From Bradyrhizobium lupini (GTDB taxonomy: Bacteria; Pseudomonadota; Alphaproteobacteria; Rhizobiales; Xanthobacteraceae), in NCBI RefSeq assembly GCF_040939785.1, contig NZ_CP162553.1, positions 5,661,001 to 5,725,000 of the forward strand: 64,000 nt of DNA, given 5' to 3'. The translations under genes and the position numbers were made by a program. Of the stretch, positions 27,299 through 36,834 are shown piece by piece (positions within the stretch are counted from its first letter, which is position 1; each line of letters begins with the position of its first letter). The notes beneath the pieces were generated by a model that worked only from the letters and a program-made list of their open reading frames with translations, did not search any database and was not told the DNA's origin.

Positions 27299-27456
27299 TT
27301 CACGTCCCTGGCTGCTGGCCGACTCCTTCGGCTACGCCCGGGATTCTGGGCAGCAAATCGTTAACGTCTTGCTAACCATACGGGTTTGCCTATGCTCGCG
27401 GCCGATCGCGCGGGCAACTCGCACGCGCATGTTGCCAACGAAACGAGCCTTCGCCC

Positions 27457-28255
27457 ATGGTGCGATTTCCCACCTTCTTCCTGTCGCATGGCGGCGGTCC
27501 GTGGCCGTTCATGGAAGACAGGCGGGTGCAATACGCGAAAACCGCCGAGGCGTTCGGCCGGCTGCCACAGCTCTTGCCGGAGAGGCCCAAGGCCGTGCTC
27601 GTCATATCAGGACATTGGGAGGCTGACGCCTTCACCGTGTCGACTTCCGCGCATCCGCCGATGGTGTACGATTATCACGGTTTCCCCGAGCACACCTATC
27701 ACCTCAAATACCCGGCGCCGGGGGCGGCCCGAGCTCGCCGCGGAGGTAAAGGCGCTGCTCACGCGCGCGGGTGTTGATTGCCGGGAGGATCCCAACCAGG
27801 GGTTCGATCACGGCACCTTCGTGCCGCTCGGGCTGATGTATCCGAACGCCGACATGCCGATCGTGCTGCTGTCGCTGAGATCGAGTTACGATCCGGCCGA
27901 GCACATCAGGATGGGGCAGGCGATTGCCTCCCTACGCGACGAAGGCATTCTGATCGTCGGCAGCGGACTCACCTATCACAACATGCGCGGGTTCGGCCGT
28001 GCCGAATCGAAGCCGGTCTCGTATGATTTCGAGGCTTACCTGAACGAGGCGATCAGCCACAAGGACGCGGCGCGGCGCAACGCGATGCTGGTTGACTGGG
28101 AGAACGCGCCGAGTGCGCGCCTGGCCCATCCGCGCGAAGATCATCTGCTGCCGCTGATGGTGGCCGCCGGCGCCGCCGTCAGCGACACGGGCAAGCGCGT
28201 CTTCGTCGACGAGGTCGCGAATGTCGCGATGGCGTCGTATGTGTTTGGCGGGTGA
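27457..28255 (+). pseudogene. DODA-type extradiol dioxygenase family protein, one frameshift
   Basis: The first frame (27457 to about 27720) gives MVRFPTFFLSHGGGPWPF, the N-terminal metal-site His of LigB/DODA-type enzymes, then KAVLVISGHWEADAF and VYDYHGFPEHTYHLKYPAPG. The second frame gives RPELAAEVKALLTRAGV, FDHGTFVPLGLMYP, GSGLTYHNMRGF and HPREDHLLPLMVAAGAA to 28255. Removing one G from the run of five G at 27719-27723 joins them into a protein of about 265 residues, the usual length. These nonheme iron or zinc enzymes open catechol-type rings. The break is best explained as a homopolymer indel; if genuine, the enzyme is lost. Confidence 0.85.
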
Positions 28256-28259
28256 TCTT

Positions 28260-28282
28260 CTCCTCTTCCCGCAAGCGAGGAG
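28260..28282. terminator. Hairpin between convergent genes
   Basis: CTCCTC (28260-28265) pairs with GAGGAG (28277-28282) in the 44-base gap between the dioxygenase stop and the SemiSWEET stop. The position suggests a bidirectional transcript end, although neither side has a strong T-run. Confidence 0.4.
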
Positions 28283-28299
28283 AGGTGAAGAAGAGTGGC

Positions 28300-28560
28300 T
28301 CACCCGTATTTCAGCTTCATGAACAGGATGCCGCCGGCGAGCACCATGGTGATGGCGTTCGCGGCGACGAGGGGCGCATCGCCCGACAGCAGGCCATAGA
28401 CGAGCCAGAGCGCCAGCCCAAGCACCATGACCAGGAACATGCCGAGCGAAATATCGCCGGTGGAGCGGGTCTTCCACACTTTGATGGCTTGCGGCGCGTA
28501 GGCCACGGTGGTGCAGGTCGCGGCGGCAAAGCCGATCAGCTTGATCAAGAACGGGTCCAT
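28300..28560 (-). CDS. SemiSWEET-family small sugar transporter
   Basis: This 86-residue protein has three hydrophobic segments (about residues 5-22, 40-58 and 64-82) and the PQ-loop signature YAPQAIKVWKTRSTGDISLGMF. SemiSWEETs dimerise to form a bidirectional sugar pathway; the sugar cannot be told here. It is 37 bases downstream... of the glgA stop region is not shared, since glgA ends at 28598 on the same strand, so this gene follows glgC-glgA and could be co-transcribed with glycogen synthesis, a sensible pairing with sugar movement. Confidence 0.88.
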   Translation of the reverse strand: MDPFLIKLIGFAAATCTTVAYAPQAIKVWKTRSTGDISLGMFLVMVLGLALWLVYGLLSGDAPLVAANAITMVLAGGILFMKLKYG

Positions 28561-28597
28561 GGCGGCTCTATAGCATTGATTCGAGGATGGTCGCGCC

Positions 28598-30052
28598 TCA
28601 GGCGCGCGCGGTCATGAGGCCGCGATAGAGCGCGGCATAGTCACCGGCGCGGTTGCGCCAGGACACGTCGGTCGCAAGGCCGCTCAGTTGCAGCCGGCGC
28701 CAGGTCAGCTTGTCGTGGAAGGCGATGTTGGCCTTGCGCAGCGTGCCGGCGAGGGCATCCGCGGTGACGGGTGCGAACTTGAAGCCGGTGGCATCGCGGC
28801 CTGATTTATCGGCCTCGCCGATATCGACGATGGTATCCTCGAGGCCGCCGACCCGCGAGACGATGGGCACGGCGCCGTAGCGCAACGCGCAGAGCTGGGT
28901 CAGGCCGCATGGCTCGAACCGCGAGGGCACGATGAGCGCGTCCGAGCCGGCCTGGATCAGATGCGCCATGATCTCGTCGTAGCCGATCACGACCCCGATC
29001 CGGCCAGGGTTCGCGCGCGCTACGGCCTGATAGCGATCCTGGAGATCGCGATCGCCGCTGCCGAGCAAAGCGAGCTGCATGCCTTCGCGCAAAATGGTCG
29101 GAATGGCTTCGAGCAGGAGATCGAGCCCCTTCTGCCACGACAGGCGGCTGATGACGCCGAGCAATGGCGCTTCGTCCGAGGAATCCAGATTGAACTGTTG
29201 CTGAAGCACCGCCTTGTTCGCGGCCCGGAACGTGAGGTCCTCCGCGCCGAAGCGGTAGGCGATGTGCGGATCTTCTTGCGGATTCCAAACGGATACATCG
29301 ATGCCGTTGAGGATTCCGCTCAGCGCGTTCGCGCGGGCGCGAAGCAGGCCGCCGAACCCCATGCCGCCCTCGTCGGTCTGGATCTCCTGCGCATAGGTCG
29401 GCGAGACCGTGGTGATGCGATCGGCGAATTGCAGGCCGGCCTTCAAGAAACTGATGCCGCAGAAATATTCGAGGTCGTTGACGCCGTAGGCGCGCCACGG
29501 CAGGCCAATCGAACCGATCAGCTCGGGCGCGAACTTGCCCTGGTAGGCCATGTTGTGGATGGTCATCACGGTGGCCGGCCGCGGCCTGTTGTCATAGTGC
29601 AGATAGGCCGGCGCGAGCCCGGCCTGCCAGTCATGGGCATGCACCACGTCGGGCACGAAGGCGGGAACGAGGCCGTGGCCGATATCGGCCGCGATGCGCG
29701 AGAGCGCGGCGAACCGCACGCCATTGTCCGGCCAGTCGACGCCTTCGGGCGTCACGTAGGGGTTGCCAGGCCGTACGTAGAGATGCGGCACGTCGAGCAC
29801 GAACAGATCGAGGCCGTCATGCGAGCCGGCGAGCAGACGCCCGGGTCCGCCGAAATAGTCCGGCCAGCGCCGGATTTCGTCGGCTCCCCCCAGCACCCGC
29901 ATCACGTCGGGATAGCCCGGCATCAAGGTGCGCATCTCGACGCCATGTGCCTTCAGCGCAATCGGCAGCGCGCCCGCGACATCGGCGAGGCCGCCGGTCT
30001 TGACGATGGGATAGACTTCAGAGGCGACCGCGAGGACGCGAACAGGCGTCAT
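28598..30052 (-). CDS. glgA: Glycogen synthase (ADP-glucose, GT5)
   Basis: This 484-residue enzyme adds glucose from ADP-glucose to growing glycogen. It has the N-terminal [13 protein letters not shown] (ADP-glucose-binding KxGGL), [31 protein letters not shown] and the C-terminal [24 protein letters not shown] with the catalytic glutamate. The frame is open far upstream, but ATG 30052 is right: it overlaps the glgC stop as ATGA and gives the standard [15 protein letters not shown] start. Length is typical. The order glgC-glgA implies one operon; branching and debranching genes are not in the window. Confidence 0.96.
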   Translation of the reverse strand: MTPVRVLAVASEVYPIVKTGGLADVAGALPIALKAHGVEMRTLMPGYPDVMRVLGGADEIRRWPDYFGGPGRLLAGSHDGLDLFVLDVPHLYVRPGNPYVTPEGVDWPDNGVRFAALSRIAADIGHGLVPAFVPDVVHAHDWQAGLAPAYLHYDNRPRPATVMTIHNMAYQGKFAPELIGSIGLPWRAYGVNDLEYFCGISFLKAGLQFADRITTVSPTYAQEIQTDEGGMGFGGLLRARANALSGILNGIDVSVWNPQEDPHIAYRFGAEDLTFRAANKAVLQQQFNLDSSDEAPLLGVISRLSWQKGLDLLLEAIPTILREGMQLALLGSGDRDLQDRYQAVARANPGRIGVVIGYDEIMAHLIQAGSDALIVPSRFEPCGLTQLCALRYGAVPIVSRVGGLEDTIVDIGEADKSGRDATGFKFAPVTADALAGTLRKANIAFHDKLTWRRLQLSGLATDVSWRNRAGDYAALYRGLMTARA

Positions 30053-31311
30053 GTATTGAGCCTGTCGAGCATCGGCTGGGTGATGAGCGAAATGCCCTGC
30101 TCGGTGGTGCGGAAGCGTCTTGCGTCCAGCTCGGGATCTTCGCCGACGACGAGCCCTTCCGGGATCTCGACGCCGCGATCGATCACGACGTTCTTCAGGC
30201 GCGCGCCGCGGCCGACATTGACATAGGGCATGATCACGGCGTTCTCGACATTGGCGTAGGAGTTGACGCGCACGCCGGTGAACAGCAGTGAGCGCCGCAG
30301 CGAGGCGCCGGAAATGATGCAGCCGCCCGAGACCAGCGAGCTCACGGCCTGGCCGCGCCGGCTCTCCTCGTCGTGGACGAATTTTGCCGGTGGTGTGATC
30401 TCCGAATAGGACCAGATCGGCCACGCGCTGTCGAACAAGTCGAGCTCGGGCACCACGTCGGTGAGGTCGATATTGGCGGCCCAATAGGCGTCGACCGTGC
30501 CGACATCGCGCCAATAGGCGCGGGGGTCGCTGCCGGAGCGAACGCAGGAGGTCGAATACTGGTGCGCCATGGCGCGGCCGTTCTTGACGAGGTAGGGGAT
30601 GATGTCCTTGCCGAAATCGTGGTTGGAATTCGGATCCTCGGCGTCGCGCTTGAGCTCTTCGAACAGGAATTTCGCGTCGAACACGTAGATGCCCATGCTG
30701 GCGAGCGAGACGTCCGGCTTGCCCGGCATCGGCGGCGGATCTTTCGGCTTTTCCAGGAACTCTTTGATCCAGCCGTTCTCGTCGATATGCATGATGCCGA
30801 AGCCGGAAGATTCCTGGCGCGGCATCTCCAGGCAGCCGACGGTAACGTCGGCGCCGCTGTCGACGTGCTGGCGCAGCATCACCTCGTAATCCATTTTATA
30901 GATATGGTCGCCGGCGAGAACGACGATGAAGCGGCAGGCGTGGGATTCGATGATGTCGATGTTCTGGTAGACTGCATCGGCCGTGCCGACATACCACATG
31001 TTTTCGGAGACGCGCTGGCTCGCCGGGAGGATGTCGAAGCTCTCGTTGCGCTCGGGGCGGAAGAAGTTCCAACCCATCTGAAGGTGCCGGATCAGGCTGT
31101 GCGCCTTGTACTGGGTGGCGACGGCGATGCGGCGGATGCCCGAGTTCACCGCGTTCGACAGCGCGAAATCGATGATGCGAGATTTTCCGCCGAAATAGAC
31201 CGCAGGCTTGGCGCGCCGGTCGGTCAGCTCCAGCAGCCGGCTGCCGCGTCCGCCGGCCAGGACAAACGCCAGCGCCTGACGGGCAAGCGGCTCGGGTCTC
31301 GCGGCACTCAT
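30049..31311 (-). CDS. glgC: Glucose-1-phosphate adenylyltransferase
   Basis: This 420-residue enzyme makes ADP-glucose from glucose-1-phosphate and ATP, the committed step to glycogen. Nucleotidyltransferase motifs are near the N-terminus ([20 protein letters not shown], about 20-39), followed by [31 protein letters not shown] (metal-binding Asp) and [13 protein letters not shown] left-handed beta-helix allosteric domain occupies the C-terminus ([38 protein letters not shown]). ATG 31311 follows GGGAGAATGAC; the open frame upstream is not coding. Coupled to glgA by a 4-base overlap. Confidence 0.96.
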   Translation of the reverse strand: MSAARPEPLARQALAFVLAGGRGSRLLELTDRRAKPAVYFGGKSRIIDFALSNAVNSGIRRIAVATQYKAHSLIRHLQMGWNFFRPERNESFDILPASQRVSENMWYVGTADAVYQNIDIIESHACRFIVVLAGDHIYKMDYEVMLRQHVDSGADVTVGCLEMPRQESSGFGIMHIDENGWIKEFLEKPKDPPPMPGKPDVSLASMGIYVFDAKFLFEELKRDAEDPNSNHDFGKDIIPYLVKNGRAMAHQYSTSCVRSGSDPRAYWRDVGTVDAYWAANIDLTDVVPELDLFDSAWPIWSYSEITPPAKFVHDEESRRGQAVSSLVSGGCIISGASLRRSLLFTGVRVNSYANVENAVIMPYVNVGRGARLKNVVIDRGVEIPEGLVVGEDPELDARRFRTTEQGISLITQPMLDRLNT

Positions 31312-31645
31312 GTCATTCTCCCACAACTCTTGCGCTCGCGAGAAGCCTCCCGGCCGCGCACATTGGAACCGATAGTAACGGCACGAATAGTAAATCGGGA
31401 AGGTGGTTGTTGGTTGCGAATGCGCCGGAAGCTTAATGCTTTGCCGCCGTGATCGGGCCCCAGGCACCGTCCTGCCGGTGTCACTCGCGGCGAGGTTGTC
31501 GAGCCCGTCAGGTACCGGTTGATCAGAATGGAGGCATGCGTCTTGTGCGGTGCACGCAAAACTCGAGGCTTTGACCTCGCGCCAGGATGCCCGATGATGG
31601 CGCTGCGATCCATGTCCAAGCCAAACGTCAGAAAGGAGTAAGACG
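31312..31645. other. Divergent intergenic region, no gene seen
   Basis: These 334 bases separate glgC (minus) from the Gly/Tyr-rich gene (plus) and should hold both promoters. No reading frame with coding character, tRNA or strong hairpin was found. Confidence 0.45.
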
Positions 31646-32076
31646 ATGAGGGTCTGGAAAACGGCAGTCGCCGGTTCGCTCGCCGCCGCGGTCATGGCGG
31701 GGGGATTCAGCAGGCGGCGGCGGCTCCGCTGCCCACCAATGTCGCAACCATGAAGGCCGCCGTCGGCGACGATGTCACGCAGGTGCACTGGCGCGGCCGA
31801 GGTTTTGGATGGGGTCTCGGCGGCCTTGCCGCTGGCGCGATCATCGCAGGTGCCATCGCCAGCAGCGCGCCCTATGGCTATGGCTACTATGGCGGCGGGC
31901 CCTATTATGGCGGCTACGGATACCCGGGCTACGGCTATGGTTATGCGCCGGCCTATTACGGCTATGGTCCGGCCTATGCTTATCCGCGCTACTATCGGCC
32001 TTACCGCCCGTATTTCGGCCCTCGTTACGGCTACTACCGGCCGTATTACCGGCACTATCACCGCGCGTATTGGTGA
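31646..32076 (+). CDS. Exported Gly/Tyr-rich small protein, signal peptide in another frame
   Basis: ATG 31646 with an AAAGGAG ribosome site encodes a signal peptide ([20 protein letters not shown]). The mature part is one frame away: [19 protein letters not shown], then [20 protein letters not shown] (a single hydrophobic glycine segment), then a tail of [22 protein letters not shown] repeats and Tyr/Arg/Pro/His residues. One extra G in the G-run at 31700-31704 joins the two into about 143 residues. Many rhizobia encode such exported YXG-rich proteins, often stress-induced and of unknown role. If the shift is real, only the internal ATG 31750 product would be made, without a signal. Confidence 0.7.
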
Positions 32077-32080
32077 TCGA

Positions 32081-32284
32081 TCAAACGGGCGGACCCGCTC
32101 GCCGCAGGGCGACGACGCTGAAGAGGTTTGAGGGCCGCTGAATGCAAGCGGCCCGATCGGCTTGCGCGCGCTGAACCCGGTGATGCGGCACGACGAGCCG
32201 GCCATGCCCGCCCACGACAATCCCGATGCAGATCGCGACGATGATCGCGATCTCGATGCACCATTCGAGCGGTCCCGAGCTCAT
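32081..32284 (-). CDS. Possible small membrane protein (67 residues), second of a pair
   Basis: ATG 32284 overlaps the stop of the upstream small gene as ATGA. The product starts [20 protein letters not shown], a single membrane segment of about 20 residues, followed by a basic, low-complexity tail. The coupled start and the hydrophobic segment support translation; the tail looks less protein-like, so the true end may differ. No family is recognised. Confidence 0.4.
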   Translation of the reverse strand: MSSGPLEWCIEIAIIVAICIGIVVGGHGRLVVPHHRVQRAQADRAACIQRPSNLFSVVALRRAGPPV

Positions 32285-32460
32285 GGCAGCGCGATGGCGT
32301 TGGCGAGATCGAACTCGGACAGGCCCGGGCCGCCGCACGCAAGGTAGATGGCGACGAGGAAGATGCGGCTGAGGACGGTGAGGCCCAATATGACCCTGAT
32401 GTCGTAATGGCGAATGGCAAAAGCGAGAGGCGAGATCGCCAGATGCTTTAGAATGCTCAT
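32281..32460 (-). CDS. Small membrane protein (59 residues)
   Basis: ATG 32460 follows an AGGAG ribosome site at good spacing. The product has one or two hydrophobic stretches (VILGLTVLSRIFLVAIYLAC) after a short amphipathic N-terminus and ends with a polar DLANAIALP. No family is recognised. The gene is divergent from the winged-helix regulator, and the four-repeat array at 32595-32633 lies between them in the same orientation as its counterpart before the catalase-like gene. It is therefore a candidate target of that regulator. Confidence 0.6.
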   Translation of the reverse strand: MSILKHLAISPLAFAIRHYDIRVILGLTVLSRIFLVAIYLACGGPGLSEFDLANAIALP

Positions 32461-32594
32461 GGCCAACTCCTTGCCAAAATTCAGGCATCGACTGCCTGCC
32501 AACTGAAATGACAGCGTGATGAAAAGGCCGTCCGACGCCTTGCCGGCGTCTCTGAAATGGACAGGCCAATGCTAGTGCCGGCGCAGGGCGCAGG

Positions 32595-32633
32595 TCTTTA
32601 TCGCGTCCTTACATTTGGCTGAGCTTTCCCTTA
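32595..32633 (-). promoter_or_regulatory. Four hexamer direct repeats at 11-bp spacing (array 1)
   Basis: On the minus strand the hexamers read TAAGGG (32628-32633), TCAGCC (32617-32622), TAAGGA (32606-32611) and TAAAGA (32595-32600), each exactly 11 bp apart. The layout, including the odd third unit, is the same as in array 2 at 37029-37067. Tandem repeats one helical turn apart are the classical binding mode of OmpR/PhoB-type winged helices, the domain found at the N-terminus of the adjacent regulator, whose GTG start is 29 bp away. Confidence 0.65.
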
Positions 32634-32662
32634 AGATGGGCGAGCATCCGGGGGTCTGAGCC

Positions 32663-35600
32663 GTGCGTAGAGACGCGCTTGCCTTTGGTGAATTCTGCCT
32701 CGACCGTGCCAACGCGCTGTTGTGGCGAGGCGGGGAGCGGATCGCGCTGGCGCCGAAGCCGTTCGAGGTTCTTTGCTATCTCGTCGGTCGGCCCGGTGAG
32801 CTCGTCACCAAGGAAGAGTTGCTCGACGCGGTCTGGTCCGATCTGCACGTCAGCGAGTCGAGCCTCGCCGTTGCCGTGAACGCGCTACGCTCGGTGCTCG
32901 GCGACGACAGGCAGTCCCCCAATTACATCGAGACGGTCACGCGGCGCGGCTATCGTTTCATTGCGCCGGTCGCGACCGCCGACTTGCCTGCGATCGAGCG
33001 GGCGCCCGAAGAAGAGACCGCTTCCGTCACGGAGCAGGTCGTCGATCGACGCCGGCACTGGAGAGTCGGGCGCACCGGGGCACTCGACACGCTGGAGAAG
33101 GCATCGCAACTCGCTCGCACCGGACAGCGTCAGGTCGTCTTCATCACCGGCGAGGCCGGAATCGGCAAGACCACCCTCTTGCAAATGACGCTCGACAGGA
33201 TGAACCAGCAGGGACTGGGCGTGCTGCATTGTAGCTGCAACGAGTTGTTCGGCACCCATGAGGCCTTTCTTCCGCTGATCGGAGCGCTGAACGAGTGCTG
33301 CCGTCGCACCGATGGAGCATCGCTGCTGACGTCCATCCGCGAGCACGCGCCGACCTGGCTCGCGCAGATGCCCGGTTTCCTCGGCGAAGCAGAGCGGGCC
33401 ACATTCCAGCATGAGGTCTTTGGCGCAACGCGGGAGCGCATGCTGCGCGAATTTTCCGATCTCATGGAACATCTCGCTGTCACGCGACCATGGGTGATCA
33501 TCCTGGAAGATCTGCATTGGAGCGACTTTGCCACCGTGGATGTGCTCTCCCGGCTGGCGCGGCGGGATCGGAGGGCTTCTATCCTCGTGCTCGCCACCTA
33601 CCGGCCGATGGAAGTCGCCGTCGGCGGACATCCTATCCGTGCCGTTCATCAGGACTTGCGGATTCACGGACACGCCACTGAGCTCGCGCTCGATCGACTG
33701 ACCGGCACCGACGTCGAACGCTATCTGTCCCTGCGCTTCAACTCGGCCGATTTTGCCAGAGAGCTGGTCGAGCGCATCTTCGCGCGAACCGGCGGGCATC
33801 CTCTGTTCGTGTCGTCTCTGCTCGATCATCTCGTGGCGCAGGGTGCGCTGGTCGAGCACGAATTGGGCTGGCGGCTGGTCAGCGAAGACGCAGCCTCGCA
33901 TGACAGCATGCCGCGCGATCTGGAAGGAATGATCAAGCAGCAGATCGATCACCTCACCGTGGACGAGCGCTGCCTGCTCGAGGTCGCCAGTGCGGCGGGA
34001 GCGGAGTTTTCCGCGCTCCATATCGCCGGTGCGCTGGACCGTCCCGTGCTGGATGTCGAGCAGATGTGCGAGGACCTGGCACGGACCGATCGCATCATCG
34101 TCGGGGCCGGCATGACCGAGTGGCCGAACGGAAGCGTTTCCGGTCGGTATGCGTTCCAGCACGCGCTTTACCAGGAGATCCTCTACCAGCGGCTCGCACC
34201 AGCGCGCTGCGCGAAAACCCATGCGCTGCTTGGGGCGGGGCTCGAGCAGGGCTATGGGCCGCAGGCTGCGGAGATCGCCGCCGTTATCGCGCGCCATTTC
34301 GAACTGGGCCGTGATTTCCCGAAAGCGATGCATTATCTGGGCGCGGCGGCCGAGGGCTCGGCGCGAAGGTTCAGCACGCGCGAGGCCGCCAATTACCTGT
34401 CCCGCGCCTTGGAGCTGGTGCCGCATCTGCCGCCGGAATTTCGGGTGACGACACGTCTGAAGTTGCTGCTTCAGCGCGCCTGGGCCTGGCGGGCCAGTGG
34501 AGATTTCCTGAATTCCCTGCAGGATCTCAGCGCTATCGTGGCGCACGCGGCGGAGAACGGGCACGTGCGCGAAGAGGTGAACGCGCTGGTCGATCTCAGC
34601 AGATTCTGTCTTTACGTCGATCGGCGCCAGAGCCTGCCTGTTGCGGAACAGGCCCTTATCAAAAGCAGGGCGATCGACGACGCCGCATTCAGCGCTCTGG
34701 TCCAGGGCAACGTTGCCAATCTGAAGCTGATGCTCCGCGGCTGGGATCGCGAGAATGCGGACCTTGCCGAGCGTGCGTCAGCACTGATCACCGGAGAGCA
34801 GGATCTGAGCATGCGGCTGCGACGCTGCTCGATGGAAATGGTGCTGGAGTTTCTGCGCGCGAATTATCCGGCCTGCTGCGATGCGACAACCAGGGGAAAG
34901 GAGCTCGCCCGCCTGGTCGGTGACGTCTATCTGTTCGTGCTTTATGAATCGGTCGAGGCGTTTGCCCAGATTTATCTCGGCGAATGGGGCCAGGCGCAAC
35001 GAAACCTCGTCTCCGCGTTGGCTATCTCGGAGCGGAATGCAAATCCGCAGGCCGTCGCGCTGTGTCATCTCGCGATCGGATGGCTGTACTCCGAGGCGGA
35101 GGAATATGGCAGCGCGTCACGGCGTGCGGAGGATGCGCTCGGCCCGATGATCGAGGCCAATCCGTTCACCTTCTTCGTTGGCAGGAATCTGCTGGCGCGA
35201 GCTTATGTCAGGATGGGCGACCTGGCTCGGGCGCGGCAGCATCTCGATGCGATGGAGCGGCGAATGGAGGTCGACCGGGTGCCGATGGAGTCGCTGGTCA
35301 TCCCCCATTATCTGCTGACTTGCTGCGACTATTGGATCGCGATCGGCGATCTGGACCGTGCCCAGGGCTCGGCCAGCCAGTTTCACGAGGTGACGAGCGC
35401 GGCACCTGACCGGCCGTTTCTCGCGCTGTGCTACGAGGCCATGGCGAGAATTGCGATGCTGAAGCACGATGCGCAACTCGCCGGCGGGCATCTGTCGGCG
35501 GCCATGTCGATCCTCCGCCATGCCAGGTTGCCGCATGCCACCTGGCGGGTTTACCGCACGACCGCGGGGCTCTATGAGAGCCTCGGACAAGCGCAAAGGG

Positions 35601-35734
35601 CTGCCAAGTGGCGGGACCGCTCCTGCCAGGTGATCGCATCGCTGGCAGAGACGCTTGATCCCAATGATCCGCTGCGCTCGGCATCCTTTTTCGACGCAGG
35701 CCGGGACACCGGGCCCGATATTGCGGGACGCTGA
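32663..35734 (+). CDS. OmpR-type winged-helix / AAA-like ATPase / TPR transcriptional regulator
   Basis: This 1023-residue protein starts with a CadC/OmpR-like winged helix (residues ~5-100: FEVLCYLVGRPGELVTKEELLDAVW in parts, SLAVAVNALRSVLGD, IETVTRRGYRFIAPV). An ATPase domain follows, with Walker A GEAGIGKTT at about 163-171 and Walker B VIILEDLHWSD at about 278-288, and then a long helical TPR-like half from about residue 540. This layout resembles AfsR/MalT-like signal-dependent regulators. There is no receiver domain, so activity is probably set by ligand or protein binding to the TPR part. The start is GTG 32663; the four-repeat array ends 29 bp upstream. The protein may control itself, the divergent small membrane genes and the catalase-like gene. 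Confidence 0.88.
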   Translation: MRRDALAFGEFCLDRANALLWRGGERIALAPKPFEVLCYLVGRPGELVTKEELLDAVWSDLHVSESSLAVAVNALRSVLGDDRQSPNYIETVTRRGYRFIAPVATADLPAIERAPEEETASVTEQVVDRRRHWRVGRTGALDTLEKASQLARTGQRQVVFITGEAGIGKTTLLQMTLDRMNQQGLGVLHCSCNELFGTHEAFLPLIGALNECCRRTDGASLLTSIREHAPTWLAQMPGFLGEAERATFQHEVFGATRERMLREFSDLMEHLAVTRPWVIILEDLHWSDFATVDVLSRLARRDRRASILVLATYRPMEVAVGGHPIRAVHQDLRIHGHATELALDRLTGTDVERYLSLRFNSADFARELVERIFARTGGHPLFVSSLLDHLVAQGALVEHELGWRLVSEDAASHDSMPRDLEGMIKQQIDHLTVDERCLLEVASAAGAEFSALHIAGALDRPVLDVEQMCEDLARTDRIIVGAGMTEWPNGSVSGRYAFQHALYQEILYQRLAPARCAKTHALLGAGLEQGYGPQAAEIAAVIARHFELGRDFPKAMHYLGAAAEGSARRFSTREAANYLSRALELVPHLPPEFRVTTRLKLLLQRAWAWRASGDFLNSLQDLSAIVAHAAENGHVREEVNALVDLSRFCLYVDRRQSLPVAEQALIKSRAIDDAAFSALVQGNVANLKLMLRGWDRENADLAERASALITGEQDLSMRLRRCSMEMVLEFLRANYPACCDATTRGKELARLVGDVYLFVLYESVEAFAQIYLGEWGQAQRNLVSALAISERNANPQAVALCHLAIGWLYSEAEEYGSASRRAEDALGPMIEANPFTFFVGRNLLARAYVRMGDLARARQHLDAMERRMEVDRVPMESLVIPHYLLTCCDYWIAIGDLDRAQGSASQFHEVTSAAPDRPFLALCYEAMARIAMLKHDAQLAGGHLSAAMSILRHARLPHATWRVYRTTAGLYESLGQAQRAAKWRDRSCQVIASLAETLDPNDPLRSASFFDAGRDTGPDIAGR

Positions 35735-35739
35735 TCGGC

Positions 35740-36834
35740 TCAATCCGGCAGGTCCGCGATCTCTCGCGGTTCGCCGGGCCGTTGCTTGACCTTGAATTGA
35801 TTTTGCTGCTGCCGCAGCGTGCGGGAGGCACGGTAGGCATCCCTGCGCAATCGCATGATCGAGCCGAGCGGCTGATGCGCGGCGAGACATCGCCATGGAT
35901 CGAACGAAAGCACCTCGTCGGAATAGACGCGACGCGCGGGGCTGTCGGCGGTCTGGCGCGGAAGCGTGATCTTGCCGAGTGCTTGCGGCGGCGCGACGTC
36001 TTCAGGCCAGTCGATCGAGGCATCTTCGATCGGTGTTCGCTCCAGGTCGGTGCAGAGCTGGGCGAATAATTCGTACTCGGCCGCATTCTCCTTGAAGAAG
36101 GCAACGACGCTGTTCAGCACGGCATCATCGGCATCGTGGCAGGGTCGGCCGGTGAGTTGGCGAACCGACGCCGACATCGGCACCAGGCGAAGCCTTGCGA
36201 TATAATCGCCAAACCGCAATGCTCCCTCCGTGTGAAAGGTTTCTCCGAGGATGTTGCTGCCGGCATCACCGAGCGCTTTCAAGACGATCGGGATCGGAAT
36301 GCCTGTTCTGTCCGATGCGGCGACCAGGACCCGCGCCAAAAAGCCTATGGGTCCGTACGCCAGATCAGGCAGGAACAGGGTGTGCTCGACCTTGTGCTGT
36401 GCGCGCATATAGGCCATCGCATCCGCGAAATAGCTGGGGTGATTGACGAGCAGGAGATCCTGGTTCGTCGAATCGTCGTCGCCGAGCGCCTTAGCCCCCG
36501 TCACACCCAAAACCTTGATGGCAAACCCTCGCGGCGAACGGACACGATCGCTCCTGTTGAATGCGGTGGAGAGGCGGACGATGATCGGGAAGTGGCCAGC
36601 CTGCTTGAACAGGCCTTGGCGCAGATGATCCGGCAAATTGTCGTAGACGATCAGCTCGCCCCGGAGATAGCCGGCGCCCTTGGCGTGCTGCTGCCGGGTC
36701 CCATGCTTGTCTTTGCGAAAAGTGCGATCACTCGTTCGCGAAATCGAAGCAACGATCTCCTCGACCGCCGCCGCTTCCTCCGGCAGGATGTGTTCGACGG
36801 ACGGATCGTAACGAAGATACTGATCGGCTGACAT
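35740..36834 (-). CDS. Catalase-fold heme protein, y4iL-like
   Basis: This 364-residue protein belongs to the catalase-like superfamily, in the group that includes Rhizobium y4iL. Features are QQHAKGAGYLRGELIVYDN, the GHFPIIVRLSTAFNRSD region, RSPRGFAIKVLGV and NQDLLLVNHPSYFAD. It lacks the length and C-terminal domain of classical catalases, and true catalase activity is uncertain; relatives act as peroxidases or lipid-peroxide enzymes. ATG 36834 has a GGAG site eight bases upstream, and the longer frame does not look coding. The gene is convergent with the large regulator, with only five bases between stops. Array 2 lies 194 bp upstream. Confidence 0.85.
   Translation of the reverse strand: MSADQYLRYDPSVEHILPEEAAAVEEIVASISRTSDRTFRKDKHGTRQQHAKGAGYLRGELIVYDNLPDHLRQGLFKQAGHFPIIVRLSTAFNRSDRVRSPRGFAIKVLGVTGAKALGDDDSTNQDLLLVNHPSYFADAMAYMRAQHKVEHTLFLPDLAYGPIGFLARVLVAASDRTGIPIPIVLKALGDAGSNILGETFHTEGALRFGDYIARLRLVPMSASVRQLTGRPCHDADDAVLNSVVAFFKENAAEYELFAQLCTDLERTPIEDASIDWPEDVAPPQALGKITLPRQTADSPARRVYSDEVLSFDPWRCLAAHQPLGSIMRLRRDAYRASRTLRQQQNQFKVKQRPGEPREIADLPD

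Noticed and set aside
30053..30514. Upstream extension of the glgA frame
   Set aside because: It lies inside glgC in another frame; the ATGA overlap and the family N-terminus fix the glgA start at 30052.
31312..32220. Upstream extension of the glgC frame
   Set aside because: The family N-terminus and ribosome site fix the start at 31311; the extension runs through the Gly/Tyr-rich gene on the other strand.
32885..34564. A 559-codon minus-strand frame opposite the large regulator
   Set aside because: The opposite strand carries Walker, winged-helix and TPR features; this frame has none and no ribosome site.
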